Positions 8,584 through 17,536 of a DNA stretch of 64,000 bases are shown in pieces. Position numbers and translations under genes: made by a program. The notes below the pieces were generated by a model, which worked only from the letters and a program-made list of their open reading frames with translations, was not told the origin of the DNA and did no database searches. How positions within the stretch are numbered: position 1 is the stretch's first letter; every line of letters begins with the position of its first letter. Source of the stretch: Reyranella sp. CPCC 100927 (GTDB lineage Bacteria > Pseudomonadota > Alphaproteobacteria > Reyranellales > Reyranellaceae); assembly GCF_007859315.1 (NCBI RefSeq), contig NZ_VOHA01000004.1, positions 248,001 to 312,000 of the forward strand, in the 5' to 3' direction.

Positions 8584-9315
8584 GTGAGGCGGGCATCGAC
8601 GGCGGCACGCTGGCAGTCCGCTGCGCGCATCGAGGCCGGCAGCAACATTGCCGCCGTGGCCGCGGCGTTCGCTGACGCGATCGCGCCCTCCGGCTACACC
8701 CATTCCGTGCTGGCCGCCTTCCTGCCTGCCGACCGGGGGCCACCGCCCTATGTCTTCTTCTCGAACACGCCCGATGTCTGGCGGCAGACGTATCTCGACA
8801 ACAACATGTCGGCCATCGATTCGGTCATTGCCGAGTCACGCCGCCGGATTGCGCCGTTCACCTGGGCCGAGTTGCTGGCCATGAGACCGGAGCCGCCGGA
8901 GGAGGAGCCCTTGAGCGCCTTCAGCGCGGCCTGCGGGCTGGAGGACGGCTTCGTCGTGCCGATCCACGGGCCCGGCGGCTATGTCGCGGTCGCTTCGCTG
9001 CTCAGCACGCGGTCGCTGCCGTCGCCGCCGCCCGAACAGCGTGCCTGGCTCTACATGCTGTCGTTCCTGGCGCACGAGCGCTGCCGGGCGCTGAAGAATG
9101 TCGATCCCGGCGGCCCGCAGATTGAGAAGCTCACGGCGCGCGAGAACGACTGCCTGCGCTGGGTGGCGGCCGGCAAATCAGACTGGGAAACCGGGCGCAT
9201 CCTGGGTATCGCGCCTACGACGGTGAAGTTCCACGTCGAGCGGGCGCGCCGCAAGCTCGGCGCCCACAGCCGCACGCAGGCGGTGGCGCGCCTGTTCCTG
9301 CGGGGCGGATCATAA
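8584..9315 (+). CDS. LuxR-family solo with autoinducer-binding domain (copy B)
   Basis: 243 residues from GTG 8584, chosen because the product aligns end-to-end with copy A and GGGGG lies 9 bp upstream; a longer frame from 8485 overlaps the end of copy A. Same architecture: AHL-type sensor domain with W66, Y70, D79 and W94 at LuxR spacing (Asp followed by Ser, not Pro), and a C-terminal HTH nearly identical to copy A (IGRILGIAPTTVKFH against TGRILGIAPTTVKFH). It arose by tandem duplication that included the 3' flank. Differences concentrate in the sensor domain, which suggests divergence in ligand choice. No LuxI gene is in the window. Confidence 0.87.
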   Translation: MRRASTAARWQSAARIEAGSNIAAVAAAFADAIAPSGYTHSVLAAFLPADRGPPPYVFFSNTPDVWRQTYLDNNMSAIDSVIAESRRRIAPFTWAELLAMRPEPPEEEPLSAFSAACGLEDGFVVPIHGPGGYVAVASLLSTRSLPSPPPEQRAWLYMLSFLAHERCRALKNVDPGGPQIEKLTARENDCLRWVAAGKSDWETGRILGIAPTTVKFHVERARRKLGAHSRTQAVARLFLRGGS

Positions 9316-9332
9316 GGTGCTGGTCCTGTCAA

Positions 9333-9348
9333 CTCTCCTCGCGGAGAG
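9333..9348. repeat. Short palindrome CTCTCC-TCGC-GGAGAG
   Basis: Counterpart of the 8518-8533 element after the second LuxR copy. The sequence from the LuxR stop codon through this hairpin is recognisably similar in both places. Confidence 0.6.
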
Positions 9349-9414
9349 GGGAGCGCCGGCTCATTCGCGCGTATGGTGGTGCCAGACCATTCTCCAACCG
9401 GGATACAAGACATC

Positions 9415-10656
9415 ATGGCGAACACCGGCAGTGCGATCGCCGATCGACGCCTCAACAGCTGGAAAGAGATCGGCACGTTCTTCAACCGCGACGAACGGAC
9501 GGTCAAGCGCTGGGAGGCCGCTCGCGGCCTGCCGGTCCATCGCGTGCCGGGCCGCGGCGGCACCAAGGTCTTCGGCTTCGTGGGCGAACTGACGGCGTGG
9601 CTGAAAGGCGGCGGCGCGTCGATGACCGCTCCGGCGACAGCCCCGTTGCCGGCGCCGACAGTGCCACACATCGGCGCGGCGCGGTCCACGGACCCGCAGG
9701 CGCGCGAGCTCTACCTTGCCGGCATGTACTATTACAACATGCAGACGGCGGAGGGGATCGACCGCGCGCTGCATCATTTCACGCACGCCATCACCATCGA
9801 CCCGCACTACGCCGAAGCCTTTGTCGGGCTGGCGCTGTGCTACACGCAGTTGCGGCGTCTCACCGTGATGCCGGACGATGACGCCTATGCCCGCGCCCGG
9901 ACCGCGGTCGAGCGCGCCGTTACCCTCGATGACAGGCTACCCGAGGCGCACAGCCTGCTGGGCGTCGTCATGTTCTACGGTGCCTGGGACGTGAAGGGTG
10001 CGCTCGCCGCCTTCCAGCGCGCCCTGCAGCTCGATCCGAAATCGTCGCTCGCCCATCACCGCTATGCATTGGCGCTGCTGCATATGGGTCGCTTCGCCCA
10101 AGCCCTGGACGAGATCACCACGGCGCAGACGCTCAACCCGGTCTATCGCTCGGTGCTCGCCGACAAGGGGCGCATCCTGTTCCATGCCGGCCAGCGCGCC
10201 GACGCCATGGCCGTGCTGACGCAGTTGGCCGTGGCGTCGCCCGACTTCCTGCCGCCGCATGCCTATCTCGCCGCAATCCGCCTGTCGCTGGGCGATCACG
10301 CGCTCTATCTCGCGGCGTTGTTGCGTGTCGTCTGCCTGCGCGGCGACGAGGCCGGTTACGAGACAGCGCTGGCCGGCCAGCGCGGCCTGGAGCAGGGCGG
10401 CCCGGCGGCGATGGCCGCCGCGATGCTGGCCGAACGCAAGAGGCTCCACGGCGCCGGCACGTCGTCGACCTATGATCTGGCGCAGGCCCATGCGCTCACC
10501 GGCGACGGTGCCGCGGCGCTGGCTGGCCTGCGTTTGGCCTTCGAGCGCCGCGAGTCCGCAGTGCTGAACCTGGTGATCGACCCGGCATTCAACCTGCTGC
10601 ACCGCGACCCGGGCTTCCTGGTGCTCGTCAACCGTCTCGGTTTCCGGCTGAGATAG
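9415..10656 (+). CDS. HTH-TPR regulator-like protein (copy 1)
   Basis: 413 residues from ATG 9415. Residues about 10-65 form a MerR/excisionase-like HTH (LNSWKEIGTFFNRDERTVKRW followed by a G-G-TKVFGF wing), then a Pro/Ala linker, then TPR-like repeats from about 95 to 410 (NPVY, HAGQRADAM, DPKSSLAHHRYALALL). A close paralogue with the same domain order is at 39656-40945. The HTH plus TPR pattern resembles one-component regulators in which TPRs replace a sensor domain. No membrane segment is seen. It lies downstream of the LuxR pair; the target is unknown. Confidence 0.75.
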   Translation: MANTGSAIADRRLNSWKEIGTFFNRDERTVKRWEAARGLPVHRVPGRGGTKVFGFVGELTAWLKGGGASMTAPATAPLPAPTVPHIGAARSTDPQARELYLAGMYYYNMQTAEGIDRALHHFTHAITIDPHYAEAFVGLALCYTQLRRLTVMPDDDAYARARTAVERAVTLDDRLPEAHSLLGVVMFYGAWDVKGALAAFQRALQLDPKSSLAHHRYALALLHMGRFAQALDEITTAQTLNPVYRSVLADKGRILFHAGQRADAMAVLTQLAVASPDFLPPHAYLAAIRLSLGDHALYLAALLRVVCLRGDEAGYETALAGQRGLEQGGPAAMAAAMLAERKRLHGAGTSSTYDLAQAHALTGDGAAALAGLRLAFERRESAVLNLVIDPAFNLLHRDPGFLVLVNRLGFRLR

Positions 10657-10674
10657 GATCGCGTCTCCGCTCGC

Positions 10675-11775
10675 TCAGATCGCGCGCACGGCATCGAGGC
10701 CTGGTGTCGTGCGGCCCTGCTCGATGGCCTGTACGACCCGGGTGAGGGCAGCGTTGGCGGGCGCCTGCAGGCCGTGATCGGCGGCCTGGCGCGCAATCAT
10801 GCCGTTCAGGTAGTCGATCTCCGTACGCCGGCCCTTGACGATGTCCTGGCCCATCGATGGCCGCGCCGTCGAGACCATGCGTGATGCCAGGTCGAGCAGG
10901 ATCGCCTCGGCCCGCTGCAGGGCGCCGGTATCGCTCGTCTGGCCACCGGCCGCGCGCCAGGCCTCGATCCACAGGGACGGTTCCTGCCCGTTGATGGCTT
11001 CGAGCTGGTAGCCCAGGCGCTGGCCGATATCGGCGGCTTCGCCCGCGATGCGGATCGAGAGCCGGCGCGTCAGTGGTTCTTCGATGTAGGTCTTGGTCGG
11101 CAGGCCGCAGGCCGCCGACACGGCGTTCGACATCGCGTTCTGCACGACCTTGGACCAGCGCTCGCCCCACAGGTTCGTGATCACCTTGGCCGAATCGATG
11201 TCCGCCAGCATGTCCTTGAGGCGCTGGATGCGCGGCGTGATGCGGCCGTGCACCTCGCCGATGCGAAAGACCTCGAAGCCGCCGCCGCCCTTCTTGATCG
11301 AGCGGCGGACGTGCCCGGGCGCGACCAGTTCGACGACGATCTTGTTGGCGATGCCGCCCACCGTGCGCGGCCAGCCGACGACGTCGGCAATCGCCGGTTC
11401 ATTGATGGCGTTCTGCATGGTAACGACGAAGCCGCCGGGGGCCAGCAGGTCGCGCAACATCATCGCAGCCCACGGCGTGTCGTAGGATTTGAGCAAGATG
11501 ATGCCGATGTCGATCCGTTTTTCCCGCCACAGGCCATGCAGTTCGCCCAGATGCAGGGCGCGCACCGGCGTCGTGAAGCATTCTTCCGCCGAGGTGCCCT
11601 CCAGCCGCAGGCCGTGACGGCGCATGTGATCGACATGCTGGGCCCACGGATCGACCAGGATCACGTCGTGCCCGGCGCGGGCCAGATTGCCGCCGATGTA
11701 GCCGCCCACGGCACCGGCGCCGAGGATCACGATCCGAGGCCTGTCGGGGTTGGGCTTGTCGTTGGGACTGTCCAT
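10675..11775 (-). CDS. Ketopantoate reductase-like (ApbA/PanE family) oxidoreductase
   Basis: 366 residues from ATG 11775; ATGs at 11811 and 11817 are alternatives and none has a strong ribosome site. The N-terminal Rossmann fold begins with ILGAGAVGGYIGGNLARAG (dinucleotide-binding GxGxxG), and the rest follows the two-domain ketopantoate reductase layout, including the Asn-rich MQNAINE region and helical C-terminal domain. It is longer than E. coli PanE (303 aa). A second family member is divergently transcribed at 11989. A catabolic 2-keto acid or related reductase is more likely than pantothenate synthesis, given the peptide-catabolism operon next door. Confidence 0.85.
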   Translation of the reverse strand: MDSPNDKPNPDRPRIVILGAGAVGGYIGGNLARAGHDVILVDPWAQHVDHMRRHGLRLEGTSAEECFTTPVRALHLGELHGLWREKRIDIGIILLKSYDTPWAAMMLRDLLAPGGFVVTMQNAINEPAIADVVGWPRTVGGIANKIVVELVAPGHVRRSIKKGGGGFEVFRIGEVHGRITPRIQRLKDMLADIDSAKVITNLWGERWSKVVQNAMSNAVSAACGLPTKTYIEEPLTRRLSIRIAGEAADIGQRLGYQLEAINGQEPSLWIEAWRAAGGQTSDTGALQRAEAILLDLASRMVSTARPSMGQDIVKGRRTEIDYLNGMIARQAADHGLQAPANAALTRVVQAIEQGRTTPGLDAVRAI

Positions 11776-11988
11776 GGTGCTGCCGTTCGCTGTTGAGTTC
11801 GCGGCCGGCATATCCATCGACCCGCAGCGGGCGCGTAAAGCGACATCTCTCCACCAGATGATGACTTTTGCGCCTCGCGGCCCTCTTGGTTCCAATTGGC
11901 GATCAACTGTGTCCGTCAAATCGCTTTTCGCTGGCGCCATGCCCGCATAGCGTCCTTCGTCATTCTGCGTCTGTAACGTGAGGTATCG

Positions 11989-13014
11989 GTGACAGCCTGG
12001 CTGGTCTGGGGCGCTGGCGCCATCGGCGGCACGATCGGCGGATTTCTGCGCCGCGCCGGCCATGACGTGACGTTCGTCGACGTCGCGGCCGAGCATGTGG
12101 CGGCCATCCGCACCGCGGGCCTGCGCATCGAGGGGCCGGTGGCGACGTTTGCGGTCAAGGCGCCGGCCTATCTTCCCGACGAGCTGCAAGGGACGTTCGA
12201 TGCCGTCCTGCTGTGCGTGAAAGGGCAACACACATCAACCGCCGCGCGCGCCCTGCAGCCGTTCCTGGCCGCTGAGGGCTTCGTCGCGTCGCTGCAGAAC
12301 GGACTGAACGATCGCCATATCACCGAGGTCATCGGCGCGCAGCGCACGATCGCCGCCTTCGTCAATTTCGGCGCCGACTATGTCGAGCCCGGCCGTATCC
12401 TCTATGGCGGCCGCGGCGCGCTTGCAGTGGGCGAACTCGACGGCCGCATCACCAACCGGCTGACGCACCTGCACGCCGTGCTGCGCGACTTCGACGAAAC
12501 GGTCAAGCGCACGCAGAACATCCGCGGCTATCTCTGGGGCAAGCTGGCCTATTCGTCCCTGCTGTTCGCCACCGCCCTCAGCCATCTGCCGATGGGCGAG
12601 GCATTGGCGCGTCCCGACTGGGCGCCGCTGTGGCACGGCCTGGCCGGCGAGGCCATTGCCGTGGCGACGGCGGAGAAGGTGCGGCCCGAGGGCTTCAACG
12701 GCTTCGATCCGACTGCCTATCGGCCTGACGGCAGCGCGTCGGAACGGCAGGCGTCGCTGGACGGCATGATCGCCTACCGCAAGACCACGACCAAGAACCA
12801 CTCCGGCATGTGGCGCGACATGGCGGTGCGCCGGCGTAAGACCGAGGTCGACGAACAGCCGGGTCTGATCGTGCGCATCGGCGCCATGCACGGGCTGGAC
12901 TGTCCGTTGCTGCACAGGCTGGTAGACATGATCCATGCAGTGGAAGCGGGCACGCGCGGGTTCGATGAAAGCAACATCGCCGAATTGGCACACCTGGCCG
13001 TCGCGACGCGCTGA
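11989..13014 (+). CDS. Ketopantoate reductase-like oxidoreductase, first gene of peptide operon
   Basis: 341 residues from GTG 11989. A GxGxxG Rossmann motif (WGAGAIGGTIGGFLRRAGHD) and conserved SLQNGLND block identify the ApbA/PanE family; the C-terminal helical domain follows. Its TGA overlaps the ATG of the M28 peptidase (TGATG at 13012-13016), so it is translationally coupled and leads the operon that runs to 22798. It is divergent from the paralogue at 10675-11775, the two sharing a 213-bp promoter region. Linked to transport and peptidase genes, it probably reduces a keto acid released from the imported substrate (inference). Confidence 0.86.
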   Translation: MTAWLVWGAGAIGGTIGGFLRRAGHDVTFVDVAAEHVAAIRTAGLRIEGPVATFAVKAPAYLPDELQGTFDAVLLCVKGQHTSTAARALQPFLAAEGFVASLQNGLNDRHITEVIGAQRTIAAFVNFGADYVEPGRILYGGRGALAVGELDGRITNRLTHLHAVLRDFDETVKRTQNIRGYLWGKLAYSSLLFATALSHLPMGEALARPDWAPLWHGLAGEAIAVATAEKVRPEGFNGFDPTAYRPDGSASERQASLDGMIAYRKTTTKNHSGMWRDMAVRRRKTEVDEQPGLIVRIGAMHGLDCPLLHRLVDMIHAVEAGTRGFDESNIAELAHLAVATR

Positions 13015-14831
13015 TGGTGGATATGAAGATGGATAGCGAGACAGTCATGGCAGCAGAGATCAAGAGCGAGGCGCCGGTTTGCGCCGATGTCCGTGTCGAC
13101 ACCATCCGCAAGCACGTCGAAGACCTGGTCGCCATTCCGTACCGCGCGGCCGGCAGCCCCAACGGCACACGCGGCGCGCACTACAATCGCGACGCCCTGA
13201 TCGCCGCCGGTGTCCGTGATGCTGCCGTGCAGTCGTTGCCGGCGATCGTCTCGTTTCCGGAGCACGCCGATCTGCGTGTCGAAAGCCCGCAGGCCCGGGC
13301 CATCCAGGCCACGACCTTGGGGCATTCACTGCAGACCGCCGTCGGCGGCCTGCGCGGCGATCTGGTCTATGTCGGCCCCGGCGGCTTCGACGATTACGCC
13401 GGCAAGGATGTGCGCGGCAAGATCATCCTGACAGAGCTGTCCTACGCGCCGGGACGGCATGAAAAGCAGCGCATCGCGGCGCTGAAGGGTGCCATCGGCG
13501 CCGTGATGATGAACTGGGGTCCGGCCGACAACGAGGCCTTGCCCTACGGGTCGGTCAAGCCGGCCTGGGGCAACCCGACACCCGACACGATCCGCACCCA
13601 GATGCCGACGCTGCCGTGCGTGGGCATTTCGCGTGCTGCCGGTCTGCAGCTCAAGGCGCAGTGCGAGCAGGGGACGGTGCAGGTCTGGTTCCACACCCAT
13701 GTCGAGAACGGCTGGCGCGATGTCGAGATCACCGTGGGACGGCTGTCGCCCGCGGCGTCATCGCCGGAAGCCGACGACTTCCTGCTGGTCGGCGGCCACC
13801 AGGACGGCTGGTTCGGCGAGGCCGCCACCGACAATGCCGCCGGCAACGCTTGCATGGTCGAGCTGGCGCGCGCGTTCCACGGCTATCGCGACCGGCTGCG
13901 GCGCGGCATCACCTTCGGCCTGTGGACGGCGCACGAGACCGGCACCATGGCCGGGTCGACCTGGTTCTGCGACCAGAACTGGGATCACCTGCGCGCCCAC
14001 TGCGTGGCCTACCTGCAGATCGACCAGCCGGGCTGCATCGGCACCACACAGTGGAGCACCAAGTCCAACAGCGAGCTGCGGGCGTTCCACACCGCCATCG
14101 AGCAGCGCATGCTCGACAAGCCGCTGAAGTGGAAGCCGTCGACCAAGACCGGCGATGCCAGTTTCTTCGGCATCGGCATCCCGATGTTCGCGGCCGAAGG
14201 CGCCTACACCGACGCCGAGCTCAAGGCCACCGCCAACGCAAGTTACGGCTGGTGGCACCACACGCTGGACAACCGCATCGACAAGCTCGACTGGACCTTG
14301 ATGGGCGAGCATATCCGCCTCTATGCCGCCTACATCTGGGAACTGTGCACGGCGCCGGTGCTGCCGTTCCGCTTCGTGCCGGTGGCGGCCTTGCTGCACG
14401 AGCGCTTGTCGGCGCTGGGCGCGGCCGGCGCCGGCGTCGGTGTCGATGCGCTGGCGACGATGGCCCAGGACCTGATACGGGAAGCCCAGCGGCTCGACGA
14501 TGTCGCGCAACGCGAGGCGGCGCGGTTCAGCAAGAAGCAGGGCTCGGACAGCGCGGCGCTGCGGCTCAACCGCTGCCTCAAGCGGCTGTCGCGCCTGCTG
14601 GTGCCGCTGCAGTCGACCGCCTGCGGCGTCTACGAGCAGGATCCCTACGGGTTTACGCCGCAGAGCACCGTCATTCCCTGCCTGTACGACGTGCCGCGGC
14701 TGGCTGCGACAGCCGAGGGCGAGGAACGCTGGCTGCTGGAGACCCAGCTGCGTCGCGCCCGCAACCGGGTCGCCGACGGCCTGCACGATGCCCAGGACCT
14801 GATCCGCGACACGCTGCACGATCTTCAGTGA
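13014..14831 (+). CDS. M28-family zinc aminopeptidase
   Basis: 605 residues. A PA-like insert (about residues 100-225) precedes the M28 catalytic core. Metal ligands can be read as H-x-D in GGHQDGW, D in ATDNAAGN, E in TAHETG, D in LQIDQPG and H in WWHHTLDN, the usual set of two His, two Asp and one Glu for a di-zinc site. No signal peptide is evident, so it probably acts in the cytoplasm on imported peptides. It is coupled to the upstream reductase by TGATG and followed, after a hairpin at 14832-14860, by the ABC binding protein. The closest families are glutamate carboxypeptidase II-like or aminopeptidase Y-like proteins; specificity is unknown. Confidence 0.85.
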   Translation: MVDMKMDSETVMAAEIKSEAPVCADVRVDTIRKHVEDLVAIPYRAAGSPNGTRGAHYNRDALIAAGVRDAAVQSLPAIVSFPEHADLRVESPQARAIQATTLGHSLQTAVGGLRGDLVYVGPGGFDDYAGKDVRGKIILTELSYAPGRHEKQRIAALKGAIGAVMMNWGPADNEALPYGSVKPAWGNPTPDTIRTQMPTLPCVGISRAAGLQLKAQCEQGTVQVWFHTHVENGWRDVEITVGRLSPAASSPEADDFLLVGGHQDGWFGEAATDNAAGNACMVELARAFHGYRDRLRRGITFGLWTAHETGTMAGSTWFCDQNWDHLRAHCVAYLQIDQPGCIGTTQWSTKSNSELRAFHTAIEQRMLDKPLKWKPSTKTGDASFFGIGIPMFAAEGAYTDAELKATANASYGWWHHTLDNRIDKLDWTLMGEHIRLYAAYIWELCTAPVLPFRFVPVAALLHERLSALGAAGAGVGVDALATMAQDLIREAQRLDDVAQREAARFSKKQGSDSAALRLNRCLKRLSRLLVPLQSTACGVYEQDPYGFTPQSTVIPCLYDVPRLAATAEGEERWLLETQLRRARNRVADGLHDAQDLIRDTLHDLQ

Positions 14832-14860
14832 TCCCTTCTCCCGCGCAGGCGGAGAAGGGA
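14832..14860. repeat. Palindrome TCCCTTCTCC / GGAGAAGGGA
   Basis: Perfect 10-bp arms with a 9-base loop (CGCGCAGGC) between the M28 peptidase and the ABC binding-protein gene. It is one of at least six copies of the CCYTCTCC repeat family in the window and could form an intercistronic hairpin. Confidence 0.65.
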
Positions 14861-14892
14861 GCAAGCAACATGATCAACAAGGGGAGGGAAAC

Positions 14893-16479
14893 GTGCCTAG
14901 CCGGCGCTCGCTTCTGATCAACTCGACGGCGCTTGCGGCGACCATGGTGTCGCGCATTTCGTGGGCGCACGGACAGACACGCACCCACGAGCTCAACTGG
15001 TCGGAGGGGCCGCCCAACATCCTCGACCCGCATGTCATTTTCGACGGGCCGATGGTGTTCTACATGCTGAACACCTACGACACGCTCTACCGCTACGAGG
15101 GCAATCCGCCGAAGATCGTGCCGTGGCTGGCCAGCAGCTACACGGCGAGCCCCGACGGGCTCACCTGGACGTTCAAGCTGCGTCAGGGTGCCAAGTTCCA
15201 GGATGGCAGCGAGATCGTGGCCGAGGACGTGGTCTACAGCTTCCAGCGTCTGGTGGCGCTCAACCGCGGTCCCGCAGCGGTGTTCAAGCCGATCCTCGAC
15301 AGCGTCAGCGTCGGCGAGGACCGCTACACGGTGCAGTTCAAGCTGAAGGTGCCGTACGCGCCGTTCCTGTCGACTGTGCCCATCGTTGCGATCGTCAATC
15401 CGCGTGTCATCGCGCCGAATGTGAAGAACGACGACTGGGGTGCCGCCTGGCTCAGCGCCAACTCGGCCGGCTCGGGCCCATACCGGCTCGATCCCGCCAC
15501 CTACCGGCCGATGGAGGCGATCGACTTCCATCGCTTCAAGGAGCACTTCGCGGGCTGGGGCCACAACGCCAACCCGGTCGAGCTGGTGCGCAACCGCTAC
15601 ATCCTGGAGACGACCACGCGGGTGAGCGCGCTGATGCGCGGCGACATCGATGCGATCGACCATTATTTGCCGGTCGATCAGCTCGACCGTATCGGGCGCA
15701 CCGCCGGCTTGCGGGTGACCAACGACGAGACCATGCGGGTCTTCGTCATCACGATGCACAACGGGCGGGCACCGTTCGACAACGTGCACTACCGGCGCGC
15801 GCTGAGCTATGCCTTCAACTACAAGGGCTTCATCGACGGCATCCTGAAGAAGGGCGCCGTGCGCAATCCCGGCCCGATTCCGCAGAATTTGTGGGGTTCG
15901 CCAGCCGACCTCAAGGGCTACGAGTTCAATCTCGAGAAAGCCAAGGCCGAACTCGAGAAGGCGCGCGCCGCCGGCGCCCCGGTCGATCGCGAGATCGAGA
16001 TCCACACTCAGAACCAGCAGGCGCAGACGACCCAGGCGGCGCAGGTCTTCCAGTCCGACCTGCGCAAGATCGGCATCAAGCTGAAAGTGGTGCCCAACCT
16101 GTGGCCGCCGCTGGCGGCAGCGACCACCAAGCCCGAGACGTCGCCCGACATGTGGCTGCACTGGGTGTCGGCGTACTTCGTCGACCCCGAGAACTGGATC
16201 GGCCAGATGTACGACAGCGCCTTCCACGGCACATGGAAGGGATCGGCCTGGTACAAGAACGCCGAGGTCGACGGCCTGTTGCGCGAGGCACGCCGTGAAC
16301 TGGACGCCGAGCGTCGCAAGGGGCTCTACGAGAAGGCCTCGCGCATCGTCGTCGACGAGGCGGCCGACATCTGGATCTACAACACCATCCAGATGCGCGG
16401 GCTGAGCAAGCGCATCCAGGGCTTCGCTTTCTCACCCATCGGCGGCGGCAGCGAATTCCGCCTCCTGTCGCTAACGTGA
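14893..16479 (+). CDS. Peptide ABC transporter substrate-binding protein (SBP_bac_5)
   Basis: 528 residues from GTG 14893, preceded by GGGGAGGG. The N-terminus SRRSLLINSTALAAT with an AHGQT cleavage region looks like a Tat signal. The body is a family-5 extracellular solute-binding protein (LTWTFKLRQGAKFQDG, EDVVYSFQR, RRALSYAFNYKGFIDG blocks). It should capture an oligopeptide or similar ligand in the periplasm and deliver it to the permeases encoded immediately downstream. It is the first transporter gene of a complete five-gene ABC importer. Confidence 0.93.
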   Translation: MPSRRSLLINSTALAATMVSRISWAHGQTRTHELNWSEGPPNILDPHVIFDGPMVFYMLNTYDTLYRYEGNPPKIVPWLASSYTASPDGLTWTFKLRQGAKFQDGSEIVAEDVVYSFQRLVALNRGPAAVFKPILDSVSVGEDRYTVQFKLKVPYAPFLSTVPIVAIVNPRVIAPNVKNDDWGAAWLSANSAGSGPYRLDPATYRPMEAIDFHRFKEHFAGWGHNANPVELVRNRYILETTTRVSALMRGDIDAIDHYLPVDQLDRIGRTAGLRVTNDETMRVFVITMHNGRAPFDNVHYRRALSYAFNYKGFIDGILKKGAVRNPGPIPQNLWGSPADLKGYEFNLEKAKAELEKARAAGAPVDREIEIHTQNQQAQTTQAAQVFQSDLRKIGIKLKVVPNLWPPLAAATTKPETSPDMWLHWVSAYFVDPENWIGQMYDSAFHGTWKGSAWYKNAEVDGLLREARRELDAERRKGLYEKASRIVVDEAADIWIYNTIQMRGLSKRIQGFAFSPIGGGSEFRLLSLT

Positions 16480-16486
16480 AATGAAA

Positions 16487-16516
16487 CCCTCTCCGCCCGC
16501 GCAGCGGGGGAGAGGG
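16487..16516. repeat. CCCTCTCC/GGAGAGGG inverted repeat overlapping a ribosome-binding site
   Basis: The left arm at 16487-16500 and right arm at 16504-16516 pair with one bulge. The right arm runs into the GAGGGGAGG Shine-Dalgarno sequence (16512-16520) of the permease gene starting at 16526, so folding could limit translation of that gene. Confidence 0.55.
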
Positions 16517-16525
16517 GAGGATCGC

Positions 16526-17536
16526 ATGACCCGCTTCCTGTTGCGCCGTCTGCTGCTGGCGTTGCCGGCCTTGCTGGGGCTGTTGGTGCTCACGTTCGTG
16601 CTCCTGCGGGTCGTGCCGTCGGATCCGTCGACGGCGCTCGCCGGCGAGAATGCGACACCCGAGCAGATCGCCGCCATCCGCAAGGCCTACGGCTTCGACC
16701 AGCCGCTGTGGCGTCAGTTCGTGGTCTATGTCGGCCAGGTCCTGACCGGCGATTTCGGCAACTCGATCTTCACCGAGCAGCCGGTGCTGGGCGATATCAC
16801 GCGCCGCCTGCCGGCCACGGTGGAACTGGTGCTGGCGGCATTGCTGTTTGCCACCGGCGTCGGCATCCCGCTCGGCGTGCTGGCCGCTGTCTATTACAAC
16901 TCATCGTTCGATCATGCCGTGCGCATCGTCACCGTCGGCGGCTTGGCCATCGCGCCGTTCTGGTTCGCGATCATCCTGCAGCTGGTCTTCGCCATGGACC
17001 TCGACTGGCTGCCGCTGCGCGGTCGCATCCCGGTCGGCATGCCGCCGCCGCCCACGGTCACCGGGCTCTACCTGATCGACAGCCTGGTGGCCGGCCGCTT
17101 CGATCTTCTCACAACGGCGGCGCGCCACATGCTGCTGCCGGCCTTCACCCTGTCGCTGGGATCGCTGGCCAGCATCACGCGCTTCACGCGGGCAGGCATG
17201 CTGGAGACCCTGCAGAAGGACTTCGTCGCCTATGAGAAAGCCGCCGGCTACCCCGAGCGGCGCGTGATCTGGGTCTACGTGCTGCGCAACTCCCTGGTGG
17301 CGACCACGACGCAGATCGGCCTGCTGTTCGGTGCCCTGATCGCCGGCGCCGTCGCGGTCGAGACCATCTACGACTGGCCGGGGATCGGCTCGTACGCGGT
17401 GCAGGCCATCCTGACCTCGGACTACAAGGCGATCCTGGCCGTGACGCTGGTGGTCGGCGTCATCTACGCCGCGGTCAACATCGCCGTCGACATCGTGCAC
17501 GCACTGCTTGACCCGCGGGTCGCGGAGCAACTGTGA
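16526..17536 (+). CDS. Peptide ABC transporter permease (DppB-type)
   Basis: 336 residues from ATG 16526 (MTRFLLRRLLLALPALLGLL), preceded by GAGGGGAGG. Six predicted transmembrane segments; the first spans about residues 8-30. The DppB/OppB signature region near the C-terminus (VIWVYVLRNSLVATTTQIG, GALIAGAVAVETIYDWPGIG) includes the EAA loop that contacts the ATPases. It pairs with the second permease (17536-18378), whose ATG overlaps this gene's TGA. Substrate type is inferred from family: di- or oligopeptides, sometimes nickel or sugars. Confidence 0.94.
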   Translation: MTRFLLRRLLLALPALLGLLVLTFVLLRVVPSDPSTALAGENATPEQIAAIRKAYGFDQPLWRQFVVYVGQVLTGDFGNSIFTEQPVLGDITRRLPATVELVLAALLFATGVGIPLGVLAAVYYNSSFDHAVRIVTVGGLAIAPFWFAIILQLVFAMDLDWLPLRGRIPVGMPPPPTVTGLYLIDSLVAGRFDLLTTAARHMLLPAFTLSLGSLASITRFTRAGMLETLQKDFVAYEKAAGYPERRVIWVYVLRNSLVATTTQIGLLFGALIAGAVAVETIYDWPGIGSYAVQAILTSDYKAILAVTLVVGVIYAAVNIAVDIVHALLDPRVAEQL

